Source of the DNA: Corynebacterium mustelae
GTDB taxonomy: Bacteria; Actinomycetota; Actinomycetes; Mycobacteriales; Mycobacteriaceae
Assembly (NCBI RefSeq): GCF_001020985.1
Contig: NZ_CP011542.1
Span: forward strand, 620,001 to 684,000
DNA: 64,000 bases
Direction of reading: 5' to 3'
The notes beneath the pieces were generated by a model, which did no database searches, was not told the DNA's origin, and was given only the letters and a program-made list of their open reading frames with translations. The position numbers and the translations under genes were made by a program. Below, one piece after another: positions 45,002 to 55,507 of the stretch; position 1 is the stretch's first letter; the number at the start of each line of letters is the position of its first letter.

Positions 45002-45654
45002 ATCTGGAGATAACTTGCTTCTTTGGGTACACTGACTTTACTGGTAGTAACCAGTTACCAACTTAGCCTCCTGCCGGGAAGCTGGTTGGGCAATTATGGC
45101 AAGTGGTTTTCCTACAGACTAGTTTCCGACACCCAATACTAGTGCAACCTACTTCACACTCAATTATGGGCACCAGTAGAACGTACCAACGCGATGCCCA
45201 GAAAAATCAAAGCCTTCCAACTAAGTAACCCTCGTACCCGCTACATCATCACCGCCATCGTTGTCCTACATCTTCAACCACAACAAAAGCCCGGTGAGAA
45301 AACCTCAAATATTAAGCGTGAATAAGCATAGTGAACTATTAAATTAACTAGGCGAAACCCAGGGACTAAGATGGCACAAAAGTTGCGCCATAGGGCTAAG
45401 GAGAATCTGGGTGGCAGTTGAAGCGTTATCTACAGCTGGTGCTCTTAATGTCTGGGTAAGGAACATTAAACACCCCCAGCTCAATTCAACGAAAAAGCGC
45501 CAGGGGTACTCTCAACGTTTTGGAAATCCACTCACCAGTCATGTGGTAATAGCCTCGAATGCCATGTGCATCTTAGCAGTTTGACAAGGAAACTCTTGAC
45601 GAGAATCCCCTCAACAGAGACTTCTTGTGAATGTAAACTGTGCTGGTTTAGTCC
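45002..45654. other. Long region without a supported gene
   Basis: About 650 bases upstream of the truncated copy at 44633. All frames are broken into short pieces with no ribosome sites; no repeat element, RNA or transposase remnant could be identified. Probably degraded DNA. Confidence 0.45.
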
Positions 45655-45837
45655 TTAGCCCAGGACTCGTAGAGTGGTATTACGAAAATCACGCTGAGCA
45701 ATGTCCAATTGTCCATCTTTCATGGAGTCATTGGAACAGTTCAAAATGGGGCATTCAGGAGCAATCTGAATGCGGGTCTTTTCATAGCTATCCTCCCTTG
45801 TGGCGTGGTCAACGTCTTCAGCTAGGTTGGAACTCAT
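45655..45837 (-). CDS. Possible 60-residue protein downstream of the secreted cysteine protein
   Basis: The ATG at 45837 has GGAG seven bases before it and begins 20 bases after the stop of the secreted protein gene, so the two would form an operon. The product is hydrophilic and acidic at the N-terminus (MSSNLAEDVDHATREDSYEK), with two cysteines in the middle and no membrane helix. It resembles nothing I know. If the secreted protein is a toxin or bacteriocin, this would be where its immunity gene would lie. Weak evidence. Confidence 0.3.
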   Translation of the reverse strand: MSSNLAEDVDHATREDSYEKTRIQIAPECPILNCSNDSMKDGQLDIAQRDFRNTTLRVLG

Positions 45838-45857
45838 CGCTCAGCTCCAACGAACAG

Positions 45858-46232
45858 TTACCGAACTTCGACATCGATAGCGGTTGGTTGTTCATACCAA
45901 GCGCAGTATGCACGTGAGCGATTATCGTTGCCTGCCAGAGTTACCCCTCGCCATGCACCATGAATTGTGCGTGGAGATGTGTTGCCATGCCACGGTGTGC
46001 ATACTACGCGAGAGCGAAATGCGGATATGCCACGGCCTGGTTCACATGAAGCATGGCCGAATCCACCTGCTGGGTTATTTCGGCCAGGGACATTTTCCGC
46101 ACCGAAGGTACAGTTCTTGTATGTCGGATGTTGCATTGACCAGGCAGACGCTTGGGGTGACATTAGCACGCTAGCTAGTATGGTTAATCCGACGGTGCCG
46201 ATTACCGAACTTCGTTTGATTGACTTAAGCAA
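45858..46232 (-). CDS. Small secreted protein with four cysteines
   Basis: A 124-residue protein. The signal peptide (basic MLKSIKRSS, hydrophobic core, cleavage near ASA/W at residue 30) leaves about 94 residues with Cys41, Cys63, Cys78 and Cys110, presumably two disulfides, and many Gly, Arg, Trp and His. TTG start with a perfect AAGGAGG seven bases upstream. I do not recognise a family; it is neither lactococcin-972-like nor a known lysozyme inhibitor by eye. It stands in the middle of the SUKH-associated array, so a secreted antagonist is possible but unproven. Confidence 0.7.
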   Translation of the reverse strand: MLKSIKRSSVIGTVGLTILASVLMSPQASAWSMQHPTYKNCTFGAENVPGRNNPAGGFGHASCEPGRGISAFRSRVVCTPWHGNTSPRTIHGAWRGVTLAGNDNRSRAYCAWYEQPTAIDVEVR

Positions 46233-46607
46233 GATATTTCCTCCTTCGGTCTACAAGAGTTGAATAATCACCATGTGTGATTACGGCCAACTTACAAAAG
46301 AAATAATCAAATAATCTACCCAAAAATAGAATTGTTATCGTTTTGAAATAATTTAATAAAATATAATTTGCCTTAATATGAAATGAACGATTTGAGTTTT
46401 TAAATGTGCGCAATCTAGTTATTTGCAATAATATACGCTCGGATTTGGTGGTTTTAACTGCGGTGATGTCACTATCCTGGGGGCGTCAAGGTTTTTTGAA
46501 TGATACGGTTGTGATTTTTAATATTCTGGTTTTTGTATAAATTTTCAATTATGAATAAAATATTATTGAGTGCAATTGTTTTAAAGTGGTGGCATGGGAA
46601 ATTCTCA
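46233..46607. other. AT-rich promoter region of the secreted protein
   Basis: About 375 bases, markedly AT-rich compared with the rest of the window, between the secreted protein start and the family fragment at 46608. No gene seen; short frames have no ribosome site. The low GC suggests imported DNA or a strong curved promoter region. Confidence 0.45.
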
Positions 46608-46770
46608 CTAGATTTCCTCTCCTAGGTTGATTGCGAATTGTGTGAGGCTTCTGTTTGTAGAAGAACCGCCATGCTGGGGGCCTACGGTTGCGTTCATCTA
46701 GCGGGAAATGTCGATACTCCTCCGGCAGCCGGTAGAGCATTTCGTCTTCAACGTCAGTGATTGTGCGCAT
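46608..46770 (-). pseudogene. Frameshifted 5' fragment duplicated from the 46754 gene
   Basis: The first 56 bases (46715-46770) are identical to the start of the complete gene (47679-47734). The product begins [20 protein letters not shown], diverges to [17 protein letters not shown], then changes frame: the homologous sequence [11 protein letters not shown] (full gene [10 protein letters not shown]) continues in another frame and meets TAG at 46608. The rest of the gene is absent. The fragment overlaps the 3' end of the complete gene by 17 bases. Confidence 0.85.
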
Positions 46771-47734
46771 AGTGGGACAGTGACCATTTTCTCGAGAGTC
46801 GGGTGAAGAAATGGTAGGGGAGATCATGGTCGATGGCAATGAGGAGGGAAAAGATTTCCTCATCCCACGGTTCCCAATCACCTTCACAAATCCAACTGTT
46901 CAGAAAATCGGAATCCGCCAGCAGTTCCGCAAGTTTCACCAGAGGCGTGGTAGCTGTTTCAAACGCCCTCCTGGACGGAACCACCTCTTGTAACCGGCCG
47001 GGAACCTTCAGAAGTGTGTGCGCATACGCTACTTTCTGTTTCACCTCCGCAGCAGCGACGTGCTGCAAACAAAAATCTAGGATAAACTCCACATATTTTT
47101 CCTGCTCCACATGGGTGCAGAACCCAGTGAGCTCCAAAAAATCGCAGCACATGCGGGAACTGCTGAGGTCGAGGTGCTGAAACAACTCGAGATGCAGGCA
47201 GGAATCGCAAAGATCATTCAAATCACTAAGGCTCAAAGCTGCATGGGGGTGATGGGGAAAATCCTTGGCCTTGTTGATGAAACGCACCATCGCCGCAGCC
47301 TCCGCAGGCGATGCGGGATGAGAGATAGAGTCAAGGAGATTGTGATATAGCAGTCGGGAAAGCGCCTGTGGATTGAAAAATAGCCAATCGGCAAATGCTA
47401 GTGGACTATCGGTGCGGGGATTTACTAGGCGCCGGAAGAAGTTGCCCGCGTCGAAAAGCCACAGCTCACCTTGGGTGCGGCCACGCGCAACGATGACAAC
47501 ATACGTCTCTTGGCCAACCTGCTGCATGGGGATAACACCTACAGGGTGCACCGCGCCGTAAGCATTGTCGGCGTAGGGGAAATCCTCGGTGAGATCAAGC
47601 GCAAACGGCGCTGTTTCAGTAAAGAAGAACCGCCACGCAGGTGACTTGCGGTTGTTTTCATCCAGCAGGAAGTTTCGGTACTCCTCCGGCAGCCGGTAGA
47701 GCATTTCGTCTTCAACGTCAGTGATTGTGCGCAT
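46754..47734 (-). CDS. SUKH-like two-domain protein, family member 2
   Basis: A 326-residue paralogue of 31319. SMI1/KNR4-like N-terminus [20 protein letters not shown], then [47 protein letters not shown], and the C-terminal domain [21 protein letters not shown] to [27 protein letters not shown]. It starts two bases after the stop of 47736, so it is last in a leftward operon 48243-47736-46754. Function unknown; immunity-type inference from the SUKH-like part. Confidence 0.75.
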   Translation of the reverse strand: MRTITDVEDEMLYRLPEEYRNFLLDENNRKSPAWRFFFTETAPFALDLTEDFPYADNAYGAVHPVGVIPMQQVGQETYVVIVARGRTQGELWLFDAGNFFRRLVNPRTDSPLAFADWLFFNPQALSRLLYHNLLDSISHPASPAEAAAMVRFINKAKDFPHHPHAALSLSDLNDLCDSCLHLELFQHLDLSSSRMCCDFLELTGFCTHVEQEKYVEFILDFCLQHVAAAEVKQKVAYAHTLLKVPGRLQEVVPSRRAFETATTPLVKLAELLADSDFLNSWICEGDWEPWDEEIFSLLIAIDHDLPYHFFTRLSRKWSLSHYAHNH

Positions 47735-47735
47735 A

Positions 47736-48191
47736 TTAGGAGTTTTCGTACACGTAGTCCAAGAAGGCGGTTGGTAGGCCTGGGCGAATGTCGAGGAGGA
47801 GGTTGAGGAATAGGAAGCAGTGGGAATCGGGGTCTTCGGGTGATTCGATGCCCTGCAGTAGATCGGGGTAGAGGAAGATCAGAGTGAGCCGCTGAATATC
47901 TTTTGCGATACCGTTTAACCTGTCGTGGCGGTGCCACGCTTGTGACCGGGCGGAGGTGAGCTGTTCTCCGGTCACATCTTTTGCGAGGAATCCCCTCGCC
48001 AGATCGAGATCATTGTGGCAGGTGAGGTCACGGTCTAGGGGAAGTACCACAGTCTCGGTGAAGTCGAGACAGAACGTGATGAAAATCGACCACGGGGTGG
48101 ATTCGAAAAACCCAAGGGTTTCCAGCTCGTCTTCCACGCGGACGTCCTCATCATCCATGTCAGGGTTGTGAGGGAGCGAAGTCTCGGCCAT
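47736..48191 (-). CDS. Solo C-terminal-domain protein, family copy
   Basis: A 151-residue acidic protein close to 48243: [89 protein letters not shown] (each shared, shown in parts). The ATG at 48191 is used because the leader TTTATACTTGAG and start position match those of 48689; a TTG at 48242, directly after the previous stop, is possible. Second gene of the operon. Confidence 0.68.
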   Translation of the reverse strand: MAETSLPHNPDMDDEDVRVEDELETLGFFESTPWSIFITFCLDFTETVVLPLDRDLTCHNDLDLARGFLAKDVTGEQLTSARSQAWHRHDRLNGIAKDIQRLTLIFLYPDLLQGIESPEDPDSHCFLFLNLLLDIRPGLPTAFLDYVYENS

Positions 48192-48242
48192 AAGTCTCAA
48201 GTATAAAATCTCCGCGTAGCCACAATCGGGCGAATCCGGCAA

Positions 48243-48689
48243 TTAATTTTCACACACAAAGTTTTTAAAGTCGGTGGGCAGGCTTGGGTCAATGTCCCAC
48301 AGCAGATTGATGAAAAGGAAGCTGTTGGGGTCTGGCCGCTCAGATCTTTCAATTCCGGATAACAGGTCGGGGTAGAGGAAGATCACCGTGAGCCGCTGAA
48401 TGTGCTTGGTCGCCCCAACCAGATCCTTGAGCCTGTCCCACGCTGCGGTGCGGCGTTGCTCAAGGTCGCTTTCGGTGATATGACCTGAAAGGAACTGCCG
48501 TGCGGAGACAATATCGCCCTGGGGGAGTGGGTCGTGGGTTAAGGGTATGACTGATTCTTCAGTGAAGGTGAGACAAAGCCCGATGAAAGTTTCCCACGGT
48601 GTTGAATCGAAAAAGCCTTCTTGCTCAAGCTCGTGGTAGATGCGAATATCGTCGCGATCGCTCAGATCGGGTTCGTCTTCGTTGACCAT
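48243..48689 (-). CDS. Solo C-terminal-domain protein, family copy
   Basis: A 148-residue paralogue of 47736 and 44080: [88 protein letters not shown]. First gene of the leftward operon; the leader TTTATGCTTGAG precedes the ATG with no clear ribosome site, as in 47736. Tandem duplication with 47736 is evident. Function unknown. Confidence 0.68.
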   Translation of the reverse strand: MVNEDEPDLSDRDDIRIYHELEQEGFFDSTPWETFIGLCLTFTEESVIPLTHDPLPQGDIVSARQFLSGHITESDLEQRRTAAWDRLKDLVGATKHIQRLTVIFLYPDLLSGIERSERPDPNSFLFINLLWDIDPSLPTDFKNFVCEN

Positions 48690-48766
48690 AAAACTCAAGC
48701 ATAAAGCAAGAAAGCGTGGGATTCTGGCGTTTGGGACGTTCCGAGTTCCGGCTCGTTTCCCTATGC

Positions 48767-48828
48767 AACTCGACCAATCCAGTCCAGGTATAGGCGTTTC
48801 GTAGTCTAGGTGCTGGAAAAGTCGAGTT
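48767..48828. repeat. 62-bp inverted-terminus element, copy D
   Basis: Ends AACTCGACCA and AAGTCGAGTT; the outer eight bases pair perfectly and the inner two do not. Overall 62 bp. It is 41 bases from copy E in the same orientation and begins with the same AACTCGACCAATCC, so D and E may be a local duplication. Confidence 0.75.
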
Positions 48829-48869
48829 GGTGTATTTCTAGGGTTCCAAGCCGCGCGGAACGAAGGGGT

Positions 48870-48931
48870 AACTCGACCAATCCCGCGTGAGGTACTGGTG
48901 TTGGTGGGGTGTTTATGGAAAGAGTCGAGTT
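48870..48931. repeat. 62-bp inverted-terminus element, copy E
   Basis: Ends AACTCGACCA and GAGTCGAGTT, overall 62 bp; only the outer eight bases pair. The interior is G/T-rich and, after the first 14 bases, differs from copy D. Confidence 0.75.
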
Positions 48932-49158
48932 ACAGGCGGTAGCTACTTTTATGTAAGGAATTTCCACCACGTGGTGGGGAGCGCCAGGTGCAGCTTCATC
49001 ATGCTGTGCCCCGCTAGATACTTCCCAGCCATCACGTTTGTGCGCAACGGAAGTAGACTCGCATTCATGGGCGAGAATTACGTCGATCAGACGGACTTTT
49101 GTTGCTGTAAGCGGTCGTTGGTGGCGTCGAAAAGCGAAGGCGGAGCCATTGACGTAAA

Positions 49159-49187
49159 TAAAAAAGGGGCCTAACCACCCGCCCCTT
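49159..49187 (-). terminator. Rho-independent terminator after icd
   Basis: On the minus strand AAGGGG...CCCCTT around a 12-base loop, followed by TTTT. About 40 bases past the icd stop. Confidence 0.75.
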
Positions 49188-49225
49188 CAACAGGGAGCGA
49201 AGGTCAAGCCCGCTTTAGACGACAG

Positions 49226-51764
<2,539 letters not shown>

Positions 51765-53030
51765 ATGGATGCCTTGCGTAGATTTGTGACATTCGAGCTT
51801 GAAGAATCGCTCGAAGATTCGCCAGTCGTCATGATTGAAGGTGCCCGACAGGTGGGCAAAAGTACCTTGGCTAAAAGCTTTATCGAAAAGCGGGCAGCGG
51901 AATATGTGACGTTGGACGATGTGCCGACATTGGAACTGGCAAGGTTCGATCCGATGACGTTTCTGGCTCGTGCGGGTGATCGACTGCTGATCGTCGATGA
52001 AGCGCAACGATTACCGGAGTTAATCCTTCCGCTTAAAGCGACAGTTGATAATAATCGTCGTCCGGGAAGATTCTTGTTTATAGGTTCGGCCAATCTACTC
52101 AAGATACCTGGTGTAGGCGACTCACTTGCGGGCCGGGTTTCAACGGTCTCCTTGAAGCCTTTTTCGATGGGAGAGATTAATCAACGCGCAGTGCCGGAGG
52201 ATTTTGTCTCTTGGCTGTTAGGCGTGGTGGCAGGCGATGTCTTGCTGCCACCACGGTTTGATACTGATCGAGAAGAACTAGCAAAGAATGTCTGTATTGG
52301 TGGATATCCAGAGCCGGTTGCTCGTTCGACACCTAGACGACGGAACCAATGGTTTATCAATTACATCCAACGTTTAGTTGTCCACGATGCTGTAACTATC
52401 GGAGGTAATAGCAAAAATTTGCTTGAAGCGTGCCTGAAACGTTTAGCTGCGGAGCCTGCGCAACCGGTTGTTCAAGCTAAATTGGCGCGTCAACTTGGCG
52501 CGTCGGCTCGTGATGCCAAAGCGGTACGTGAGTTGGCTAAAACGATGTTTCTTATAGAAGAAATTCCGGCGTGGAGTACAAGTTTTTCTAACCGGGATTT
52601 AAAGACGGCAAAATCATCATTGATTGATACGGGATTTGCAGCGAGCTTGACGGGGTTCCAGCCAGAGAAATCAATTCACGTTGGCGGAATGGAGTATTTC
52701 GGAGCGTTGCTGGAACAATACGTTACGCAACAGTTGCTCGTGCAGCGTTCGTGGAGCAACGAGTTTTATGATCTGTTCCACTATCGAACCCGTGATAACC
52801 AAGAGATTGACCTGGTTATCGAATTGCGTGATGGACGGTTGATTTTTGTCGAGATCAAGGCGACCCAGACGCCGTCGATAGATGCGTTTAGAACAATGCG
52901 TAATGTTAAAGAAAAACTAGGGGAGCGCGTTGCCGCTGGCGTGGTGTTCCACACGGGAAGCTTCTGCCGTCAGATTCATGACTGGATGTTCCAATTGCCG
53001 ATTAGTGCGTTGTGGGAGCATGAGGTGTAA
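51765..53030 (+). CDS. ATPase with DUF4143 domain (AAA_14)
   Basis: A 421-residue ATPase. Walker A MIEGARQVGKST (about 26-34), Walker B RLLIVDEAQRLPEL (about 82), and a sensor GSANLLKIPGVGDSLAGR. The DUF4143 part spans about 200-380; the C-terminus IDLVIELRDGRLIFVEIKAT has the EIK core of a restriction-endonuclease-like fold. These proteins are widespread in bacteria, with no firm function. The ATG at 51765 is preferred (MDALRRFV); six more codons upstream are open. Next gene follows 11 bases later. Confidence 0.85.
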   Translation: MDALRRFVTFELEESLEDSPVVMIEGARQVGKSTLAKSFIEKRAAEYVTLDDVPTLELARFDPMTFLARAGDRLLIVDEAQRLPELILPLKATVDNNRRPGRFLFIGSANLLKIPGVGDSLAGRVSTVSLKPFSMGEINQRAVPEDFVSWLLGVVAGDVLLPPRFDTDREELAKNVCIGGYPEPVARSTPRRRNQWFINYIQRLVVHDAVTIGGNSKNLLEACLKRLAAEPAQPVVQAKLARQLGASARDAKAVRELAKTMFLIEEIPAWSTSFSNRDLKTAKSSLIDTGFAASLTGFQPEKSIHVGGMEYFGALLEQYVTQQLLVQRSWSNEFYDLFHYRTRDNQEIDLVIELRDGRLIFVEIKATQTPSIDAFRTMRNVKEKLGERVAAGVVFHTGSFCRQIHDWMFQLPISALWEHEV

Positions 53031-53041
53031 GGTGTTCCCTC

Positions 53042-54250
53042 GTGATTTTTCGACGACAAGCACTTCCACGACAAACCGAGATCAGTGATCGCCAGCGGCT
53101 GATTGTGATGATCGCTATTAGCCTGGGTGGGTTCGGCATCGGCGTGAGCGAATTCGTTGCAATGGGATTATTGCGCAATATTGCGCAGGCGTATTCGGTT
53201 GCGGAGAACACCGCTGGCCACATTATCTCTGCGTATGCGTTGGGCGTGGTTATCGGAGCACCGGTGATTACAGCTTTTACTGGAATGATGCCGCGTCGAC
53301 GGTTGCTGTTGCTGCTTATGGTGGCGTTTGTGGTGGGCAATGCGCTGACCGCGTTGGCGACGACGATGCCCACCCTGCTCGCTGCCCGGTTTATTGCGGG
53401 TTTCCCGCATGGCGCGTTTTTCTCTGTCGCGGCTTTGGTCGTCACCTCAATGGCACCGGAAGGGCAACGAGGCCGGGCCTTGGCTTTCGTAGGGATGGGA
53501 TTCCCACTATCCAGTCTGGTAGGTGTTCCAGCAGCGCAGGCCATCGGGGAGGCAACCGAGTGGTATAACGCATATGTTCTGGTCTCCGTCGTTGGTGTGG
53601 TTACGCTGGTTGCATTGTGGTTCTTAATGCCGCACATGACGAAAATGCCGCCGACGAGTCCGCTGTTGGAACTAAGCTCCTTACGTCGGTTACAGGTGTG
53701 GCTATCACTTGCGATCGGCGCGGTTGGCTTCGGCGGAATGTTTGCGGTTTATACCTATATTTCGTGGACGATGACCAACCGTGCGGGGTTTGACCCAGAC
53801 CTGATGTGGCTAGTTCTAAGCATCTACGGTGTGGGAATGATCGCGGGCAATTGGGTGGGCGGTCGCCTCGCTGACTGGTCTGTTGAGGGCGGAATCGCGG
53901 TGTCGCTTATAGCGATTGTGTTGTCGTTGACGGCGTTTTATTTCACGACTACCGCCGTGGTTCCAGCGGTAGTCAATTTCGCTGTGATTGGCGGCAGTGC
54001 CTCAGCTCTGATTCCATGCCTGCAAATTCGGCTGATGGACGTTGCGGGCAAAGCCAAGACATTGGCGGGCGCATTGAATCACTCCGCGTTAAATGTTGCT
54101 AATGCTGCGGGTGCGGCAATGGGTGGCGCGGTTATTGCCGCAGGCTACGGTTATGCATCGCCAGCATTAGTTGGCGCGGCGCTGGGAGTATGCGCCATTA
54201 TGGTGTGGGCGCTTGCCGTTGCGTTACGACGCCGCAGCGCCGCAGCCTAA
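53042..54250 (+). CDS. MFS exporter, DHA1 (AraJ/NepI-like)
   Basis: A 402-residue transporter with twelve helices. SLGGFGIGVSEFVAMGLL in helix 1, motif A region MMPRRRLLLLLM after helix 2, RFIAGFPHGAFFSVAALV in helix 4, and GNWVGGRLADWSVEGG in the second half match DHA1 drug/arabinose-type exporters. GTG start 11 bases after the ATPase. Its stop overlaps that of the Imm22-like gene on the other strand by four bases. Substrate unknown. Confidence 0.85.
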   Translation: MIFRRQALPRQTEISDRQRLIVMIAISLGGFGIGVSEFVAMGLLRNIAQAYSVAENTAGHIISAYALGVVIGAPVITAFTGMMPRRRLLLLLMVAFVVGNALTALATTMPTLLAARFIAGFPHGAFFSVAALVVTSMAPEGQRGRALAFVGMGFPLSSLVGVPAAQAIGEATEWYNAYVLVSVVGVVTLVALWFLMPHMTKMPPTSPLLELSSLRRLQVWLSLAIGAVGFGGMFAVYTYISWTMTNRAGFDPDLMWLVLSIYGVGMIAGNWVGGRLADWSVEGGIAVSLIAIVLSLTAFYFTTTAVVPAVVNFAVIGGSASALIPCLQIRLMDVAGKAKTLAGALNHSALNVANAAGAAMGGAVIAAGYGYASPALVGAALGVCAIMVWALAVALRRRSAAA

Positions 54251-54621
54251 CGGTGGTATTCGTAACAGCCGACGAATACCACGCCATTCTTATGCGTGAT
54301 GTGGCCGTCAAACGCCAAGTTGTAAACGGCGATCACGCAGGTTTTCTCGTCGATAGTATCGGGAATCTGATCGGCAAAGTACTCGGCATACGACAGCGGC
54401 TCGACTAATTCCTGCCAGCTCAAACCGCCAATTTCGGCGCGGTAGGCTTCCCTGCAATCCTCGTCGTAGTACTCAATCTCGAAATCCTGGGTGAATGCAG
54501 ATGCAAGAAAGTCGTCGTCATCGTGGATTTCGGAATAATCTATGGCGAGGTACCCCTCCAATTCGGCTTCGGATGCGAAATCTCCTACCCAAATGGAAAC
54601 AGGTTCGGTATGTGCTGACAT
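54247..54621 (-). CDS. Imm22 (DUF4284)-like immunity protein
   Basis: A 124-residue, strongly acidic protein. VSIWVGDFASEAELEGYL at residues 8-25 is the characteristic opening of this family, followed by FLASAFTQDFEIEYYDEDC and a C-terminal VAVYN-like strand (CVIAVYNLAF) and GVVFVGCYEY. Imm22 proteins protect against toxins of polymorphic systems. AAGGG seven bases before the ATG. No toxin gene is adjacent. Confidence 0.75.
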   Translation of the reverse strand: MSAHTEPVSIWVGDFASEAELEGYLAIDYSEIHDDDDFLASAFTQDFEIEYYDEDCREAYRAEIGGLSWQELVEPLSYAEYFADQIPDTIDEKTCVIAVYNLAFDGHITHKNGVVFVGCYEYHR

Positions 54622-54716
54622 AGTTAGGCCCTTTCATCGAAAATGTTCTTTGATAGTTGTCTGTATTAGAAACGGCAAGGACGATGAAAAACGTGATTAA
54701 CGGGGATCTAATATTC

Positions 54717-55504
54717 TCAGTTAAAGTTTTTACCAGCTTCTTTTTCCAAGAAATCAGCAATGCTGAAGTGCACTGAGGGGTAATCCTTTTTAATTGGGCG
54801 GCCGCGGAGGTTACTCACGAATTTGTCACGGATTGAAGTCCGTGTCTCATAGTGTCCTTTTAGCTGTTCACGTTTATAAAGCTTGGCAATTTCCCTACGT
54901 AGAGAAGCCGCTATTTTTCGACGCATTTCGCACAGTTGGTCATTATTTAGATGCAAAATGTCATCCAATACTGCATTGGCTTCACATAGCTCACCTGGAT
55001 GCGCACCAGGTCTGATGCAGATTGCGCCGTTTAGAGGATTTACGTGCACCAAAATGAGTCAAACGATCTGTTGAGATTTGGGTTAAGAAAGACAGAACAA
55101 ATATCAATGTCTGCTTTCGAGCTGTCACAATGAAGCTCCGAGCCTTTTGTTTTATTGCCAGCACAGACAAGAAGAAGGTTATCGATAAGTAAGGTGGTGT
55201 CTTGTTCTCGTTTTAGATCTAATCGGGTCATGCAATCTGGGGTGAGATCGGCAGAACTCTGTGGATGAAAATGTTCGATTTTTGTTGTCCGATTAATCGT
55301 CTCGGAGTCTCCTAAAGAGCATTCACAATACGCGCACAAACCATATTGGCGACGATAGAGGAATTGCCGTAATTCCTCTTTAGCCTCGGTCGAAAGATAC
55401 TGATAAGGAGACTTTCCGCCATGCTGATTAAATGTTTCTTTTGCAACATAGATGGCCGTTGTTAGTGACTTCGGTAGAGTTACGTTGGGGTTGTGGGAGA
55501 ACAT
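54717..55504 (-). pseudogene. ptuB: PtuB: HNH nuclease of a Septu defence system, frameshifted
   Basis: The first part (154 residues) has the zinc/HNH core: LCAYCE (Cys57, Cys60), KIEHFHPQS (about 75-83) and DNLLLVCAGNKTKGS. It ends early at 55040 with SFDSFWCT. The second frame (54717-55052, 111 residues) continues in PtuB fashion: VHVNPLNGAICIRPG and AVLDDILHLNNDQLCEMRRK. The total span is one base short of a whole number of codons, and the frames meet at a T4 run (plus strand 55051-55054). One lost T would explain it; sequencing error, programmed slippage or real inactivation are all possible. It starts three bases after ptuA. Confidence 0.78.
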
Positions 55505-55507
55505 TTC

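Larger units (their letters stand above)
48690..49225. other. Intergenic region carrying two 62-bp elements, a 12-mer and the icd terminator
   Basis: 536 bases. Contains elements D (48767-48828) and E (48870-48931), GCGTCGAAAAGC at 49124-49135 and the icd terminator at 49159-49187. A 95-codon frame at 48887-49174 overlaps these repeats and is not credible. Confidence 0.6.

Noticed and set aside
45002..45654. Transposase remnant
   Set aside because: A short stretch (near 45240-45330) looked slightly integrase-like in one frame, but no motif, inverted repeat or target duplication supports it.
45627..45917. 96-codon plus-strand frame
   Set aside because: Antisense to the secreted protein operon and without start signals.
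48887..49174. 95-codon frame between copy D/E elements and icd
   Set aside because: It overlaps element E and the 12-mer; composition and lack of a ribosome site argue against a gene.
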